Position numbers and translations under genes: made by a program
Shown here: positions 35,157 to 43,687 of the stretch, one piece after another
How positions within the stretch are numbered: the first letter of the stretch is position 1
Layout of the letters: each line of letters begins with the position of its first letter
Notes under the pieces: model-generated
What the model saw: the letters and a program-made list of their open reading frames with translations, nothing else
Told to the model about the DNA's origin: nothing
Database searches by the model: none
Assembly (NCBI RefSeq): GCF_004522095.1
Contig: NZ_SPUI01000002.1
Location: 744,001 to 808,000, forward strand
Reading direction: 5' to 3'
Length of the DNA stretch: 64,000 nucleotides
Origin: Nocardioides sp. 503
GTDB lineage: Bacteria > Actinomycetota > Actinomycetes > Propionibacteriales > Nocardioidaceae

Positions 35157-36617
35157 ATGGGAGAAGAGGTCGACGCACAGGAGTTCACCCGGGCCGACCG
35201 CACGCGGCACCGCGAGAAGGTCCGGCGCAACCTCGACGTGTTCGCGCGGATGCTGCGCGAGGCGGCGTTCGACACCGACGACCCGATGACGGGCCTCGAG
35301 GTGGAGCTCAACCTCGTGGACGAGCTCGGCGACCCGGCCCTGAAGAACACCGAGGCGCTCGAGGCGATCGCCGACCCCGACTTCCAGACCGAGCTGGGCC
35401 AGTTCAACATCGAGATCAACGTGCCGCCGGCCAAGCTGCGCGAGGGCGGCCTGACGACGTTCGAGGACAACCTGCGCCGCAGCCTCAACGACGCCGAGGA
35501 GAAGTCCGCCGAGGTCGGGGCCCACCTGGTGATGATCGGGATCCTGCCGACCCTGGCCGAGGGGCACATGTCGCCGGCGTCGCTGAGCGGCAACCCGCGC
35601 TACCGGCTGCTGAGCGAGCAGATCCTCAACGCGCGGGGTGAGGACATCACGATCGCGGTGACCGGCCCCGAGCGGCTCCGCACGACCTCCGACTCGATCG
35701 TCCCGGAGGCTGCCTGCACCAGCACGCAGTTCCACGTGCAGACCTCGCCCGAGCAGTTCGCCACCTACTGGAACGCCTCCCAGGCGATCTCGTCGGTCCA
35801 GCTCGCGGTCGGCGCCAACTCGCCGTACCTCCTGGGCAAGGAGCTGTGGCGCGAGACCCGGATCCCGCTCTTCGAGCAGGCCACCGACACCCGGAGCGAG
35901 GAGCTCAAGGCGCAGGGCGTGCGACCGCGGGTGTGGTTCGGGGAGCGCTGGATCACCTCGATCTTCGACCTGTTCGAGGAGAACGTCCGCTACTTTCCGG
36001 CGCTGCTGCCGATCACCGAGGAGGAGGACCCGCTCGAGGTGCTCGAGGCCGGCGGCACCCCGGTGCTCTCCGAGCTGCGGCTGCACAACGGCACGATCTA
36101 CCGCTGGAACCGCCCGGTCTACGACATCAGCGACGGCGTCCCGCACCTGCGCGTCGAGAACCGCGTCCTGGCCGCCGGGCCGACCGTCGCCGACACCATC
36201 GCCAACGCGGCGTTCTACTTCGGCCTGGTCCGGGCGCTCGCCGAGAGCGAGCGGCCGCTGTGGTCGCAGATGTCGTTCAGCGCGGCCGAGGAGAACTTCC
36301 ACGTGGCCGCCCAGCACGGCATCGACGCCCAGATCTACTGGCCCGGGGTCGGCCAGGTCCAGGCGACCGAGCTGGTGCTGCGCCGGCTGCTGCCGATGGC
36401 TCAGGAGGGCCTCGAGGCGTGGGGTGCGACGGGCGCCGAGATCGACCGCATGCTCGGGATCATCGAGCAGCGCTGCCTCACCGGCCGCAACGGCGCGGAG
36501 TGGTTCGTGCGGCAGATGCACGAGCGGCGCACCGACGACCGCTACGACGCGCTGCGCGCCACGCTGCTCGACTACCGCGACCGCATGCACACCAACGAGC
36601 CGGTCCACGCCTGGTAG
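35157..36617 (+). CDS. Glutamate-cysteine ligase family 2 (GCS2-like) protein
   Basis: 486 residues with the GCS2 fold: TGLEVELNLVDELG near residues 44-57 (metal and glutamate binding), ELGQFNIEINVPP near 80-92, and CTSTQFHVQTSPEQF near 186-200. Family members ligate glutamate to amines or cysteine with ATP. Actinobacteria lack glutathione, so roles in ergothioneine-type or other gamma-glutamyl chemistry are possible; I cannot choose. No ergothioneine genes (egtB, egtD) are next to it. It begins with ATG 58 bp after the DUF4192 gene and ends one base before the convergent gene. Confidence 0.82.
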   Translation: MGEEVDAQEFTRADRTRHREKVRRNLDVFARMLREAAFDTDDPMTGLEVELNLVDELGDPALKNTEALEAIADPDFQTELGQFNIEINVPPAKLREGGLTTFEDNLRRSLNDAEEKSAEVGAHLVMIGILPTLAEGHMSPASLSGNPRYRLLSEQILNARGEDITIAVTGPERLRTTSDSIVPEAACTSTQFHVQTSPEQFATYWNASQAISSVQLAVGANSPYLLGKELWRETRIPLFEQATDTRSEELKAQGVRPRVWFGERWITSIFDLFEENVRYFPALLPITEEEDPLEVLEAGGTPVLSELRLHNGTIYRWNRPVYDISDGVPHLRVENRVLAAGPTVADTIANAAFYFGLVRALAESERPLWSQMSFSAAEENFHVAAQHGIDAQIYWPGVGQVQATELVLRRLLPMAQEGLEAWGATGAEIDRMLGIIEQRCLTGRNGAEWFVRQMHERRTDDRYDALRATLLDYRDRMHTNEPVHAW

Positions 36618-36618
36618 G

Positions 36619-37053
36619 TCAGCCCCGCTCGGGTGGGCGCAGCCGCTGCCAGGTGCGCTCGAGGCCGCTGCGCGGGTCGCGCCAACCGTGCCGGTTGACG
36701 ACGACCATCAGCAGCGGCAGGCCCAGCTCGCCGTAGGCCGACCGCGCCGCGGCGAGCCACGCCAGGTCGACGTCCTGCGGACGGAGGCGGTCGCGCCGGG
36801 TCAGCCACACCATGGGGGCGGGCCCCGGCCGGCGGACCCGACGCACCATCGCGGAGACGATGTCGGTGCGCAGGGCGTGGTCCGTGCGCTCGTCGGGGCG
36901 TACGGCGAACACGGTCTCGCGCTGCCCGGGAAGGCCCACGTGCACCAGGGGCAGGAAGCTGCGCCGGTGCTCGGCGGCGGCGTGGTCGAGCACCGCCTGG
37001 CGCAGCACCCGGAGCAGCGCCGGCGAGAGCGGGTCGCGCAGTCCCTCGGCCAT
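36619..37053 (-). CDS. Small conserved-looking hypothetical protein
   Basis: 144 residues, soluble, rich in Arg and Leu, beginning MAEGLRDPLSPALLRVLRQ, with FLPLVHVGLPGQRETVFAVRP and a Trp-rich end. No motif is recognised. Its stop is one base from the stop of the GCS2-like gene on the other strand. It is divergent from the universal stress gene, with 87 bp between starts. Codon use fits neighbours, so the gene is probably real. Confidence 0.65.
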   Translation of the reverse strand: MAEGLRDPLSPALLRVLRQAVLDHAAAEHRRSFLPLVHVGLPGQRETVFAVRPDERTDHALRTDIVSAMVRRVRRPGPAPMVWLTRRDRLRPQDVDLAWLAAARSAYGELGLPLLMVVVNRHGWRDPRSGLERTWQRLRPPERG

Positions 37054-37140
37054 GGGGGCAGCGTGCCCGACGGGACGGGCGGCGCGCCGTGGTCCTCCAC
37101 AGGCTCCCCACGAGGGCCGCCGACCGGTACCGTGCCCGAC

Positions 37141-37542
37141 ATGGGAAAAGTCGTGGTCGGTTACGTGCCCAAGCCCGAGGGTGAGGCCGCCTTGGATCAG
37201 GCGATCTCCGAGGCCAAGCTGAGAGGCGCGGACCTGGTGGTGGTCAACTCCCACCGCGGAGGCGCGGGCTACGACAAAGAGGCCGCCGACCAGCTCGAGA
37301 CCGACATGGCCGCGGTCAGCGCCAAGCTCGACGCCCAGGGCGTGACCTACGAGCTGCGCCAGCTGGTCCGGGGTTTCGAGCCCGCCGAGGACCTCATCAG
37401 CATCGCCGAGGCGAACTCCGCCGAGCTGATCGTCATCGGCCTGCGCCGGCGCACCCCGGTGGGCAAGCTGATCCTCGGGTCCAACGCCCAGCGGGTCCTC
37501 CTCGACGCGCACTGCCCGGTCCTGGCCGTCAAGGCGGACTGA
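37141..37542 (+). CDS. Universal stress protein (UspA family)
   Basis: 133 residues, a single Usp domain. The ATP-binding signature G-x2-R-x-R-x2-VGKLILGS is visible at 100-114 (GLRRRTPVGKLILGS), followed by the usual Asn/Ala and the C-terminal CPVLAVKAD strand. ATP-binding Usp proteins in actinobacteria accumulate under hypoxia and stress. ATG at 37141. The DoxX-type membrane gene follows 36 bp later and may be cotranscribed. Confidence 0.93.
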   Translation: MGKVVVGYVPKPEGEAALDQAISEAKLRGADLVVVNSHRGGAGYDKEAADQLETDMAAVSAKLDAQGVTYELRQLVRGFEPAEDLISIAEANSAELIVIGLRRRTPVGKLILGSNAQRVLLDAHCPVLAVKAD

Positions 37543-37578
37543 CCGCCTCACCCGCGACCGACGGCCTAGGCTCGGACC

Positions 37579-38001
37579 ATGAGCCTCTGGGACGCGCCAC
37601 CGACCACACGTCAGCGGACGGCGGCACGCGTGCTGCTGGGCGGGATCCTGGTCTTCGCCGGCGTCAGCCACCTCACCTTCGCGCGTGAGGAGTTCGTGGC
37701 CCAGGTGCCCGACTGGTTCCCCGTCTCGGACGACCCGGTGGTCCTCGTGTCCGGCGCGGTCGAGATCGGGCTGGGCGCCGCCCTGGTCGCCTTCGGCCGC
37801 GGACGGATCGGGGTCGGCCTGCTCGCGGCGGCGTTCTTCGTCGCGATCTTCCCCGGCAACATCGCGCAGTACCTCGAGCACACCGACGCCTTCGGCCTCG
37901 ACACCGACCGCAAGCGCTTCCTGCGTCTGTTCTTCCAGCCGCTGCTCGTCGCCTGGGCGCTCTGGGCCACCGGCGCCTGGCGGGACCGCCGACAGCGCTG
38001 A
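37579..38001 (+). CDS. DoxX family membrane protein
   Basis: 140 residues with four hydrophobic helices (about 18-35, 55-75, 78-95 and 110-130). ARVLLGGILVFAGVSHLTF and the FFVAIFPGNIAQY segment are typical of DoxX/DUF4267-like proteins. Some family members take part in redox balance at the membrane together with a superoxide dismutase and a rhodanese, which are not seen here. It follows the universal stress gene at 36 bp. Exact role unknown. Confidence 0.82.
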   Translation: MSLWDAPPTTRQRTAARVLLGGILVFAGVSHLTFAREEFVAQVPDWFPVSDDPVVLVSGAVEIGLGAALVAFGRGRIGVGLLAAAFFVAIFPGNIAQYLEHTDAFGLDTDRKRFLRLFFQPLLVAWALWATGAWRDRRQR

Positions 38002-38244
38002 GCGGCCCGCCTGATCGGTGGGCCTACCGTCTCCCGCTCGGCCTGGTCCGCATCAGCCGAGCGTCCGCTCGACGAGGTCCTCGACCAGCTCCTGGCCAGG
38101 AGGAGGATCGGCAGGACCCCGAGCAGGCGAAGCGGGGGAGATGGCGGCACGGGTCCGACCCTCCCCCAACCGGTGCGCCCTCACCCGTGCCTGCGTCGGA
38201 CGCGGAGCAGCACGCACGCCCGCCGGGTCGGGCATGCTGGTCGC

Positions 38245-38820
38245 ATGGCCATCCACATCACCGGCGACGACGCCGCCGACCGGGTCCTGACCGACAGCTC
38301 CTTCGCGTTACTCGCGGGAATGATGCTCGACCAGCAGTACCCGATGGAGCACGCCTTCCGGGGTCCGGCCAAGGTGCTGGAGCGGTTCGGGAGCATCGAG
38401 CCGGAGGCGATCGCGAGCGCCGACCCCGAGGAGTTCGCGGCGCTGTGCGCGACCCCGCCGGCGGTGCACCGGTTCCCGGGCTCGATGGCGGCGCGGATGC
38501 AGGAGCTGGCGGCGCTGGTGGTCGAGCGCTACGACGGTCGCACCGAGCGGCTGTGGACCGAGGCCGCGGACGGCAAGGACCTGCTGAAGCGGGTGATGGA
38601 GCTGCCGGGCTTCGGCAGGCAGAAGGCCCGGATCTTCGTCGCGCTGCTGGCCAAGCAGCTCGACGTCCGCCCGGCCGGCTGGGAGCAGGCGGTGGGGGAC
38701 TACGCCCTCGACGGCTACCGCTCGGTGGCCGACGTGGTCGACGGCGCGTCGCTGCTGAAGGTGCGCGACCACAAGAAGGAGCAGAAGGCGGCCGCCAAGG
38801 CCGCCGCCGGCGCGCAGTAG
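38245..38820 (+). CDS. HhH-GPD-type base-excision repair protein (TIGR03252-like)
   Basis: 191 residues. It has the helix-hairpin-helix glycine-rich loop LPGFGRQKARIF at about 125-136, the N-terminal ALLAGMMLDQQYPMEHAFRGP segment (helical shell), and a Lys/Ala-rich end. The family is actinobacterial and related to DNA glycosylases; several lack a clear catalytic Asp, and its activity has not been shown as far as I recall. ATG at 38245 is chosen over an upstream in-frame ATG at 38173 that would add a non-protein-like Arg-rich stretch. sigA follows 104 bp later. Confidence 0.8.
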   Translation: MAIHITGDDAADRVLTDSSFALLAGMMLDQQYPMEHAFRGPAKVLERFGSIEPEAIASADPEEFAALCATPPAVHRFPGSMAARMQELAALVVERYDGRTERLWTEAADGKDLLKRVMELPGFGRQKARIFVALLAKQLDVRPAGWEQAVGDYALDGYRSVADVVDGASLLKVRDHKKEQKAAAKAAAGAQ

Positions 38821-38924
38821 CGGGTCCGTGTGGGGACCTCACGCACGTCGTGGCAGAATGAAGCAGCGGCTCTTGACGACACCGGGTCTTGCCGCGCCCA
38901 CAGCCAGTTTGACGAGAGGTGTTC

Positions 38925-40412
38925 GTGTCTTCGAACGCGCGCAAGATCCCTGCCGACGTCCTGTCCCACCCCGCCGTCGAGGCGCTGCTGCAGCAGGCCG
39001 CGCCCTCGGCGAGCGTGACACCCGACCAGGTCAGGCAGGCGAGTGAGGCAGCCGCGGTGGAGCCGCGTCACCTCAAGGCCCTGCTCGCGCACCTGAGCTC
39101 GCTCGGCATCTCGGTGGCCATGCCGGCCGCCGGCGCCCGGGTGGCCGCTGCGGGCAGCCCGCGCAAGACCACCACCGCGACGGCCACGGCCAAGAAGGCC
39201 CCGGCCAAGAAGGCGGCAGCCGCGGCGGAGCCGGCCGAGACGCCGGCCGCACCGGCGAAGAAGGCGGCCGCCAAGAAGGCTGCCCCCGCCAAGAAGGCGC
39301 CGACCAAGAAGGCGGTCGCGGAGACCGCGGCGGCCGCCGTGGGCGCCGACGGCAAGAAGATCCTCCCCGACATCCCCGACGAGGAGTTCGAGAAGGACGT
39401 CAAGACCGACCCGACGATCGTCGAGGACGAGAAGTCCGCGACGTTCATCGTCTCCGCCGCCGACGAGACCGACGAGCCCGAGCAGCAGGTCATGGTCGCC
39501 GGCGCGACGGCCGACCCGGTCAAGGACTACCTCAAGCAGATCGGCAAGGTGCCCCTCCTCAACGCCGAGATGGAGGTCGAGCTCGCCAAGCGGATCGAGG
39601 CCGGCCTCTTCTCCGAGGAGAAGCTCGCCAAGGGCGGCAAGATCACGCCCAAGGTCCTCGAGGAGCTCGAGTGGATCTCCGAGGACGGCCGCCGCGCCAA
39701 GAACCACCTCCTCGAGGCCAACCTGCGCCTCGTGGTCTCGCTGGCCAAGCGCTACACCGGCCGCGGCATGCTCTTCCTGGACCTGATCCAGGAGGGCAAC
39801 CTCGGTCTGATCCGTGCGGTCGAGAAGTTCGACTACACCAAGGGCTACAAGTTCTCGACGTACGCCACCTGGTGGATCCGTCAGGCCATCACCCGCGCCA
39901 TGGCCGACCAGGCCCGCACCATCCGGATCCCGGTCCACATGGTCGAGGTCATCAACAAGCTCGCGCGCGTCCAGCGCCAGATGCTCCAGGACCTGGGCCG
40001 CGAGCCCACGCCGGAGGAGCTGGCCAAGGAGCTGGACATGACCCCCGAGAAGGTCATCGAGGTCCAGAAGTACGGCCGCGAGCCGATCTCGCTGCACACG
40101 CCCCTGGGTGAGGACGGCGACTCCGAGTTCGGCGACCTGATCGAGGACTCCGAGGCCATCGTCCCGGCCGACGCGGTCAGCTTCACGCTGCTGCAGGAGC
40201 AGCTGCACGCCGTGCTCGACACGCTCTCGGAGCGCGAGGCCGGCGTGGTCTCGATGCGCTTCGGCCTCACCGACGGCCAGCCCAAGACCCTCGACGAGAT
40301 CGGCAAGGTCTACGGCGTGACCCGCGAGCGGATCCGCCAGATCGAGTCCAAGACGATGTCCAAGCTGCGTCACCCCTCGCGCTCGCAGGTCCTGCGCGAC
40401 TACCTCGACTGA
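38925..40412 (+). CDS. sigA: Principal sigma factor (SigA/HrdB)
   Basis: 495 residues. The N-terminal 130 residues hold a short alpha-helical domain, then an Ala/Lys-rich stretch with histone-H1-like KKAPAKKA repeats (about 85-135), as in other actinobacterial primary factors. Regions 1.2-4 follow: [35 protein letters not shown] (2.1-2.3), [13 protein letters not shown] (2.4), and the region 4 helix [18 protein letters not shown]. It directs housekeeping transcription. The GTG at 38925 has GAGAGG five bases above; a second in-frame GTG at 38919 is less well placed. The strong hairpin at 40438-40469 ends the gene. Confidence 0.96.
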   Translation: MSSNARKIPADVLSHPAVEALLQQAAPSASVTPDQVRQASEAAAVEPRHLKALLAHLSSLGISVAMPAAGARVAAAGSPRKTTTATATAKKAPAKKAAAAAEPAETPAAPAKKAAAKKAAPAKKAPTKKAVAETAAAAVGADGKKILPDIPDEEFEKDVKTDPTIVEDEKSATFIVSAADETDEPEQQVMVAGATADPVKDYLKQIGKVPLLNAEMEVELAKRIEAGLFSEEKLAKGGKITPKVLEELEWISEDGRRAKNHLLEANLRLVVSLAKRYTGRGMLFLDLIQEGNLGLIRAVEKFDYTKGYKFSTYATWWIRQAITRAMADQARTIRIPVHMVEVINKLARVQRQMLQDLGREPTPEELAKELDMTPEKVIEVQKYGREPISLHTPLGEDGDSEFGDLIEDSEAIVPADAVSFTLLQEQLHAVLDTLSEREAGVVSMRFGLTDGQPKTLDEIGKVYGVTRERIRQIESKTMSKLRHPSRSQVLRDYLD

Positions 40413-40437
40413 GCACCGCACCACCGCACCACCGCAC

Positions 40438-40469
40438 CGAGGCCCGGCCGCTCCAGCGGCCGGGCCTCG
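40438..40469 (+). terminator. sigA hairpin terminator
   Basis: CGAGGCCCGGCCGCT and its perfect complement with a CC loop, 26 bp after the sigA stop; the intervening bases form three copies of ACCGCACC. Confidence 0.85.
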
Positions 40470-40491
40470 GGCGTTCGGCGGAAGGTTCCTG

Positions 40492-40521
40492 TTGACCGCG
40501 TGGCGCGTGCGGCCCTAGACA
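40492..40521 (+). promoter_or_regulatory. Candidate promoter for the SGNH hydrolase gene
   Basis: TTGACC (40492-40497), 18 bases, then TAGACA (40516-40521). The -35 is close to consensus; the -10 keeps TAgA but lacks the final T. It lies after the sigA terminator and about 45 bp above the ATG at 40568, which has GGGAGG at 40555-40560. Confidence 0.4.
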
Positions 40522-40567
40522 AGAACAAGCGTTCGCGTTTGCGGGCGCAGTCTCGGGAGGAAGTCAC

Positions 40568-41836
40568 ATGTCCGTACGTCGCACCGTCGCGGCCGCCGCC
40601 GCGTCCCTCGCCCTGGGGGCGCTGTCGATCAGCGCCACCACCGGGCCCGCCCAGGCCGACCCGCTGCCACCGACCGCGGTCGCGCTGGGCGACTCCTTCA
40701 TCAGCGGCGAGGGCGCGGGCAGCTACAGCGCCGTGGCCGACCAGTCCGGCGCCCAGCAGGGCTTCCCCGGCTGGTCCGCGGACAACCACAACGCCTACTT
40801 CTGCCACCGGTCCCCGAACGCCTCCATCTCCGTGGCCAGCCTCCCGGGCATCACCGACCGGGTGAACCTCGCCTGCTCGGGCGCCCAGCCGGCCGACATG
40901 GCCAACGCCTCCTCGTCGCGTCCCGCCGGCCGGACCGTGGCGAGCCAGATCGACCAGCTGCGGCAGGTCGGTGCCACGCACGACATCGACCTGGTGCTCG
41001 TCGGGCTGGGCTCCAACAACGCCCACTTCACCTTCGGCACGGTGGCCGCCGAGTGCGCCGGCCGCTTCGTGGGGGACGGCTACACCGGCTGGTGGGAGGT
41101 CTGGGTCGACATCCTCAACTGGGTCAACGGCACCGAGCTCAACGAGGAGCCGTGCACGGACGCGGACCTGGCCAACGCCCAGCAGTTCGCCGGGGCCCAG
41201 GCCGACACGACCGCGGCGCTGCGGCAGGTGCTCGACGTGCTGGACGAGATCGACGCCGACGGCCAGCACCGCGTGGTGCTCCAGGACTACACCAACCCGC
41301 TGCCCGAGGCCTTCGCCGAGCAGTACCTCACCGAGAGCGGCCGCGACGACGAGCGCGACAAGTACCGTGCCCTGGTCGACGAGCGCTACGCCGCCGGCTG
41401 CCCTGCCGACGTGGCCACCCTGGCCCCCGCCCACCGCTTCTCGCAGGGCCTGGGCTCCATGGTGGCCGGCGTGGCCGGCACGCTGCGCGCCGAGCGTCCC
41501 GGGGCGGACGTCACCTACCTCAACGTGCAGCACGCCTTCGACGGCGCCCGGCTGTGCGAGCAGCCCGGGAGCCCGGGCAGCGCCCTGGCGACCCCGCTGC
41601 GCGTGATGGACGGACCGTCCGGGGTGTTCGTGGACAGCTTCGGGCCCTTCGACAAGCTCGACATCAAGCGGGTCACCGACACCTGCAAGTCCTACTACCA
41701 GACCTGCCAGGAGTCGTGGCACCCCAGCGCCGCCGGGCACCAGGTCCTGGGGCAGTGCCTGACCGCGGCCTGGGGCCGCGGCGGCCCGCAGGTCACGTGC
41801 TCGCGGACGCCGTCGGGCGCGATCAGCGCGGGATGA
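40568..41836 (+). CDS. Secreted SGNH/GDSL hydrolase
   Basis: 422 residues. A signal peptide ends around AQADP (residue ~30). The nucleophile block GDSFISGEGAG starts at 41, with catalytic Ser43; block III VGLGSNN supplies the oxyanion Asn; block V SWHPSAAGH supplies the catalytic His. Many cysteines suggest disulfides, as in Streptomyces lipase and esterase relatives. It is probably an extracellular esterase or lipase. The stop overlaps the start of a TetR gene by four bases (ATGA), so enzyme and regulator are coupled. Confidence 0.9.
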   Translation: MSVRRTVAAAAASLALGALSISATTGPAQADPLPPTAVALGDSFISGEGAGSYSAVADQSGAQQGFPGWSADNHNAYFCHRSPNASISVASLPGITDRVNLACSGAQPADMANASSSRPAGRTVASQIDQLRQVGATHDIDLVLVGLGSNNAHFTFGTVAAECAGRFVGDGYTGWWEVWVDILNWVNGTELNEEPCTDADLANAQQFAGAQADTTAALRQVLDVLDEIDADGQHRVVLQDYTNPLPEAFAEQYLTESGRDDERDKYRALVDERYAAGCPADVATLAPAHRFSQGLGSMVAGVAGTLRAERPGADVTYLNVQHAFDGARLCEQPGSPGSALATPLRVMDGPSGVFVDSFGPFDKLDIKRVTDTCKSYYQTCQESWHPSAAGHQVLGQCLTAAWGRGGPQVTCSRTPSGAISAG

Positions 41837-42447
41837 CCGCCGCCCGCGCCGCGCGCGAGCCCCAGCAGGACCGCTCCCGGGAGACCGTGGAGCGGATCCT
41901 CGAGGCTGCCGAGCAGGAGATCGGCAGCCGGGGGCTCGCCGCGGCCGGGACCCGGGCCATCGCCGCCCGTGCCGGGCTGTCGGTGGGAGCGCTCTACCGC
42001 TTCTTCCCCGACAAGGACGCGATCGTCGAGGCGCTGACCCGGCGCTACCTCGCCGACCTGACGCCGGCGTACGCCGCGACGGTGGCCGACGTGGCGCCGG
42101 GCGCCGACCTCGCGCGGGTCGTCGCCACCCTGGTGCGCCAGGCCGCGGAGCTCCAGCTCGCTCACCCCGGCTACTACCGGCTCACCGAGGAGCTGCCGCC
42201 CGAGGACGGTGACTCACCGGCCCACCAGGTGCGTGAGAGCGTCGTGGACCTCTTCGTGGGTGCGCTCCGCTCGGCCGGCGTGGGCTCGACCGAGGAGACC
42301 GAGCTGCGCCGGGCGGTGGGCCTCTGCGTCGAGACCGTGCGCCACACGCTCGTGCGCGCTCCCGTCGACCCGGACGGCCGCGGGGCGGTGGTCGAGGAGC
42401 TGGCCCGCATGGTCGCCGCCTACGTGCAGGCCCGCTTCACGTCCTGA
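41833..42447 (+). CDS. TetR/AcrR family transcriptional regulator
   Basis: 204 residues. N-terminal TetR helix-turn-helix: ERILEAAEQEIGSRGLAAAGTRAIAARAGLSVGALYRFFPDKDA, shown here in parts, spans about residues 20-63 with the recognition helix near SVGALYRFF. The C-terminal ligand-binding domain is helical and unclassified. ATG at 41833 overlaps the stop of the SGNH hydrolase gene, so the two are translated together and the regulator probably controls that operon. Confidence 0.9.
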   Translation: MTAARAAREPQQDRSRETVERILEAAEQEIGSRGLAAAGTRAIAARAGLSVGALYRFFPDKDAIVEALTRRYLADLTPAYAATVADVAPGADLARVVATLVRQAAELQLAHPGYYRLTEELPPEDGDSPAHQVRESVVDLFVGALRSAGVGSTEETELRRAVGLCVETVRHTLVRAPVDPDGRGAVVEELARMVAAYVQARFTS

Positions 42448-42462
42448 CGGGCGGGCCCACGC

Positions 42463-42798
42463 TCAGTGTCGGGTACGCCGGACGCGGCGGCGCAGCTGGA
42501 GGATCCGCAGCATCCCGGCCAGACCGGCCAGGAAGAGACCGGCCAGGGCGGCGATGAGGATGGCGACCGCCACCGGGACCTGCCCGTCCCAGGCCAGGAA
42601 GGACACCGTGGTCTTGCGGGTGTTCTGGGCGATGAAGACGATCAGGAGCAGGAGCACCACGCCGAGCCCGACCACCGCGGCCCAGAAGCCACTGGTCCGG
42701 GAGCCGCGCAGCGGGTCGTCGTCGCCGCGAGGCGGCTGCTCGACGGTCGGCTCGTCCAAGGGCCGCGGGTCGCGGGGTTCGTCGGGGATCTGGGTCAC
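42463..42798 (-). CDS. LapA/DUF1049 family small membrane protein
   Basis: 111 residues: a Pro/Asp/Arg-rich hydrophilic N-terminus of 37 residues, then two helices (about 38-58 and 74-97) around the family motif FIAQNTRKTTVSFLAW, and a basic C-terminal tail RRRVRRTRH. In Gram-negatives LapA acts in lipopolysaccharide assembly; in actinobacteria the role is unknown. GTG at 42798 lies only 8 bases from the -10 of a stress-type promoter motif (42807-42832), suggesting a leaderless or nearly leaderless mRNA. The gene is convergent with the TetR gene. Confidence 0.82.
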   Translation of the reverse strand: MTQIPDEPRDPRPLDEPTVEQPPRGDDDPLRGSRTSGFWAAVVGLGVVLLLLIVFIAQNTRKTTVSFLAWDGQVPVAVAILIAALAGLFLAGLAGMLRILQLRRRVRRTRH

Positions 42799-42806
42799 GC
42801 TGCTTG

Positions 42807-42832
42807 GTACCCATCGGGGCCGCGAAGCAACC
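42807..42832 (-). promoter_or_regulatory. SigB/SigF-type promoter motif of the LapA-like gene
   Basis: Minus strand GGTT (42832-42829), 16 bases, GGGTAC (42812-42807). This is the fullest match in the window to the GGTT...GGGTAY stress promoter pattern, and it directly abuts the gene. Confidence 0.5.
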
Positions 42833-42894
42833 GACGGGGGGTCTGGGGCGTCACCTGAGGTGAACCCTTTCCACCCCCGACCCCAGGAGCCCTC

Positions 42895-43449
42895 GTGTCC
42901 CTCCACCGCCTCACCCGCACTGTCGCCCTCGCCGCCTGCGCCGCGCTCACGCTCGGGCCCGCCGGCCCCGCCTCCGCCGAGTCGACGGTCGTCACCGACC
43001 CCGCCGACGTCGGCGGTGCCTCGCTGCACGACATCCGCAGCGTCCGCCTCAAGCACGGCGAGGCGCGGGTGGTCGTCCGGGTGCGCTTCACCGACCTGCA
43101 GCCCGAGTCCGACGGCGGCCCCGCGGGCCTGACGGTCTTCCTGGACGGCAACCCGGCCCGCAAGGGACCCGAGCTGCGCGTCGACACCGGCCTGCACGAC
43201 GGGAGTGACTACCAGCTCACGCGGGCGCGCAACTGGCGCCAGGTCGGGGACCGCCTCACCTGCGCCCACTCGGTCCGGCTGGACTGGAAGACGAACGTCG
43301 CCACGGTGCGGGTGGCGCGCGCGTGCCTGGGCACGCCGGAGAGGGTCCGCGTGGCCGTCAAGATGGTCGACTACTACGACGGCAGCCACCCCATCACCGA
43401 CTGGGCAGGCAAGCGCCGCTCCTTCACGCCGTACGTCACGGCGGGGTGA
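42895..43449 (+). CDS. Secreted hypothetical protein
   Basis: 184 residues. A signal peptide runs to about ASAE (residue 26). The mature part has a beta-rich look (VRVRFTDLQPES, GLTVFLDGNPARKGPELRVDT) with two cysteines (about residues 122 and 143) that may pair. This pattern, including a C-terminal ITDWAGKRRSFTPYV, recurs in secreted actinobacterial proteins of unknown function. Starts with GTG at 42895. Followed 64 bp later by a 56-residue membrane protein. Confidence 0.72.
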   Translation: MSLHRLTRTVALAACAALTLGPAGPASAESTVVTDPADVGGASLHDIRSVRLKHGEARVVVRVRFTDLQPESDGGPAGLTVFLDGNPARKGPELRVDTGLHDGSDYQLTRARNWRQVGDRLTCAHSVRLDWKTNVATVRVARACLGTPERVRVAVKMVDYYDGSHPITDWAGKRRSFTPYVTAG

Positions 43450-43513
43450 GGCGGTGATGCCGGGCCGCGCCCGGGTAGGAGATCCGCGACACCTCAGGCC
43501 CTAGGAGACTCAG

Positions 43514-43684
43514 ATGAACCGAACGTCCCTCACCGCCACGTCCGTCCTCCTGCTGCTCGTCGCGGTCGGCCTGCTCGTCGCGGCCGTGACCTACGACGGC
43601 AACGGCACGTGGATCGGCCTCGGGGCCGCCGCCGTCGCCCTGGTCGCGGTGTTCATCTCGGCCAACGGTCGCAAAGCGCGCTGA
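43514..43684 (+). CDS. 56-residue small membrane protein
   Basis: ATG at 43514 with AGGAGA 5 bases above; stop TGA at 43682-43684. Two hydrophobic helices (about residues 8-25 and 32-50) joined by the turn YDGNGTW, and a basic tail NGRKAR. The Shine-Dalgarno, the paired helices and the codon bias support a real gene. It stops three bases before the convergent EamA-type gene. No family recognised. Confidence 0.6.
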   Translation: MNRTSLTATSVLLLLVAVGLLVAAVTYDGNGTWIGLGAAAVALVAVFISANGRKAR

Positions 43685-43687
43685 TCC

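Noticed and set aside
38053..38256. Minus-strand frame ending QELVEDLVERTLG, which looks protein-like for 13 codons
   Set aside because: The rest is Arg/Pro-rich and there is no plausible start; at most a gene remnant, too weak to call.
40416..40439. Three copies of ACCGCACC after the sigA stop
   Set aside because: Too short and too close to simple sequence in a GC-rich genome to suggest more than slippage beside a terminator.
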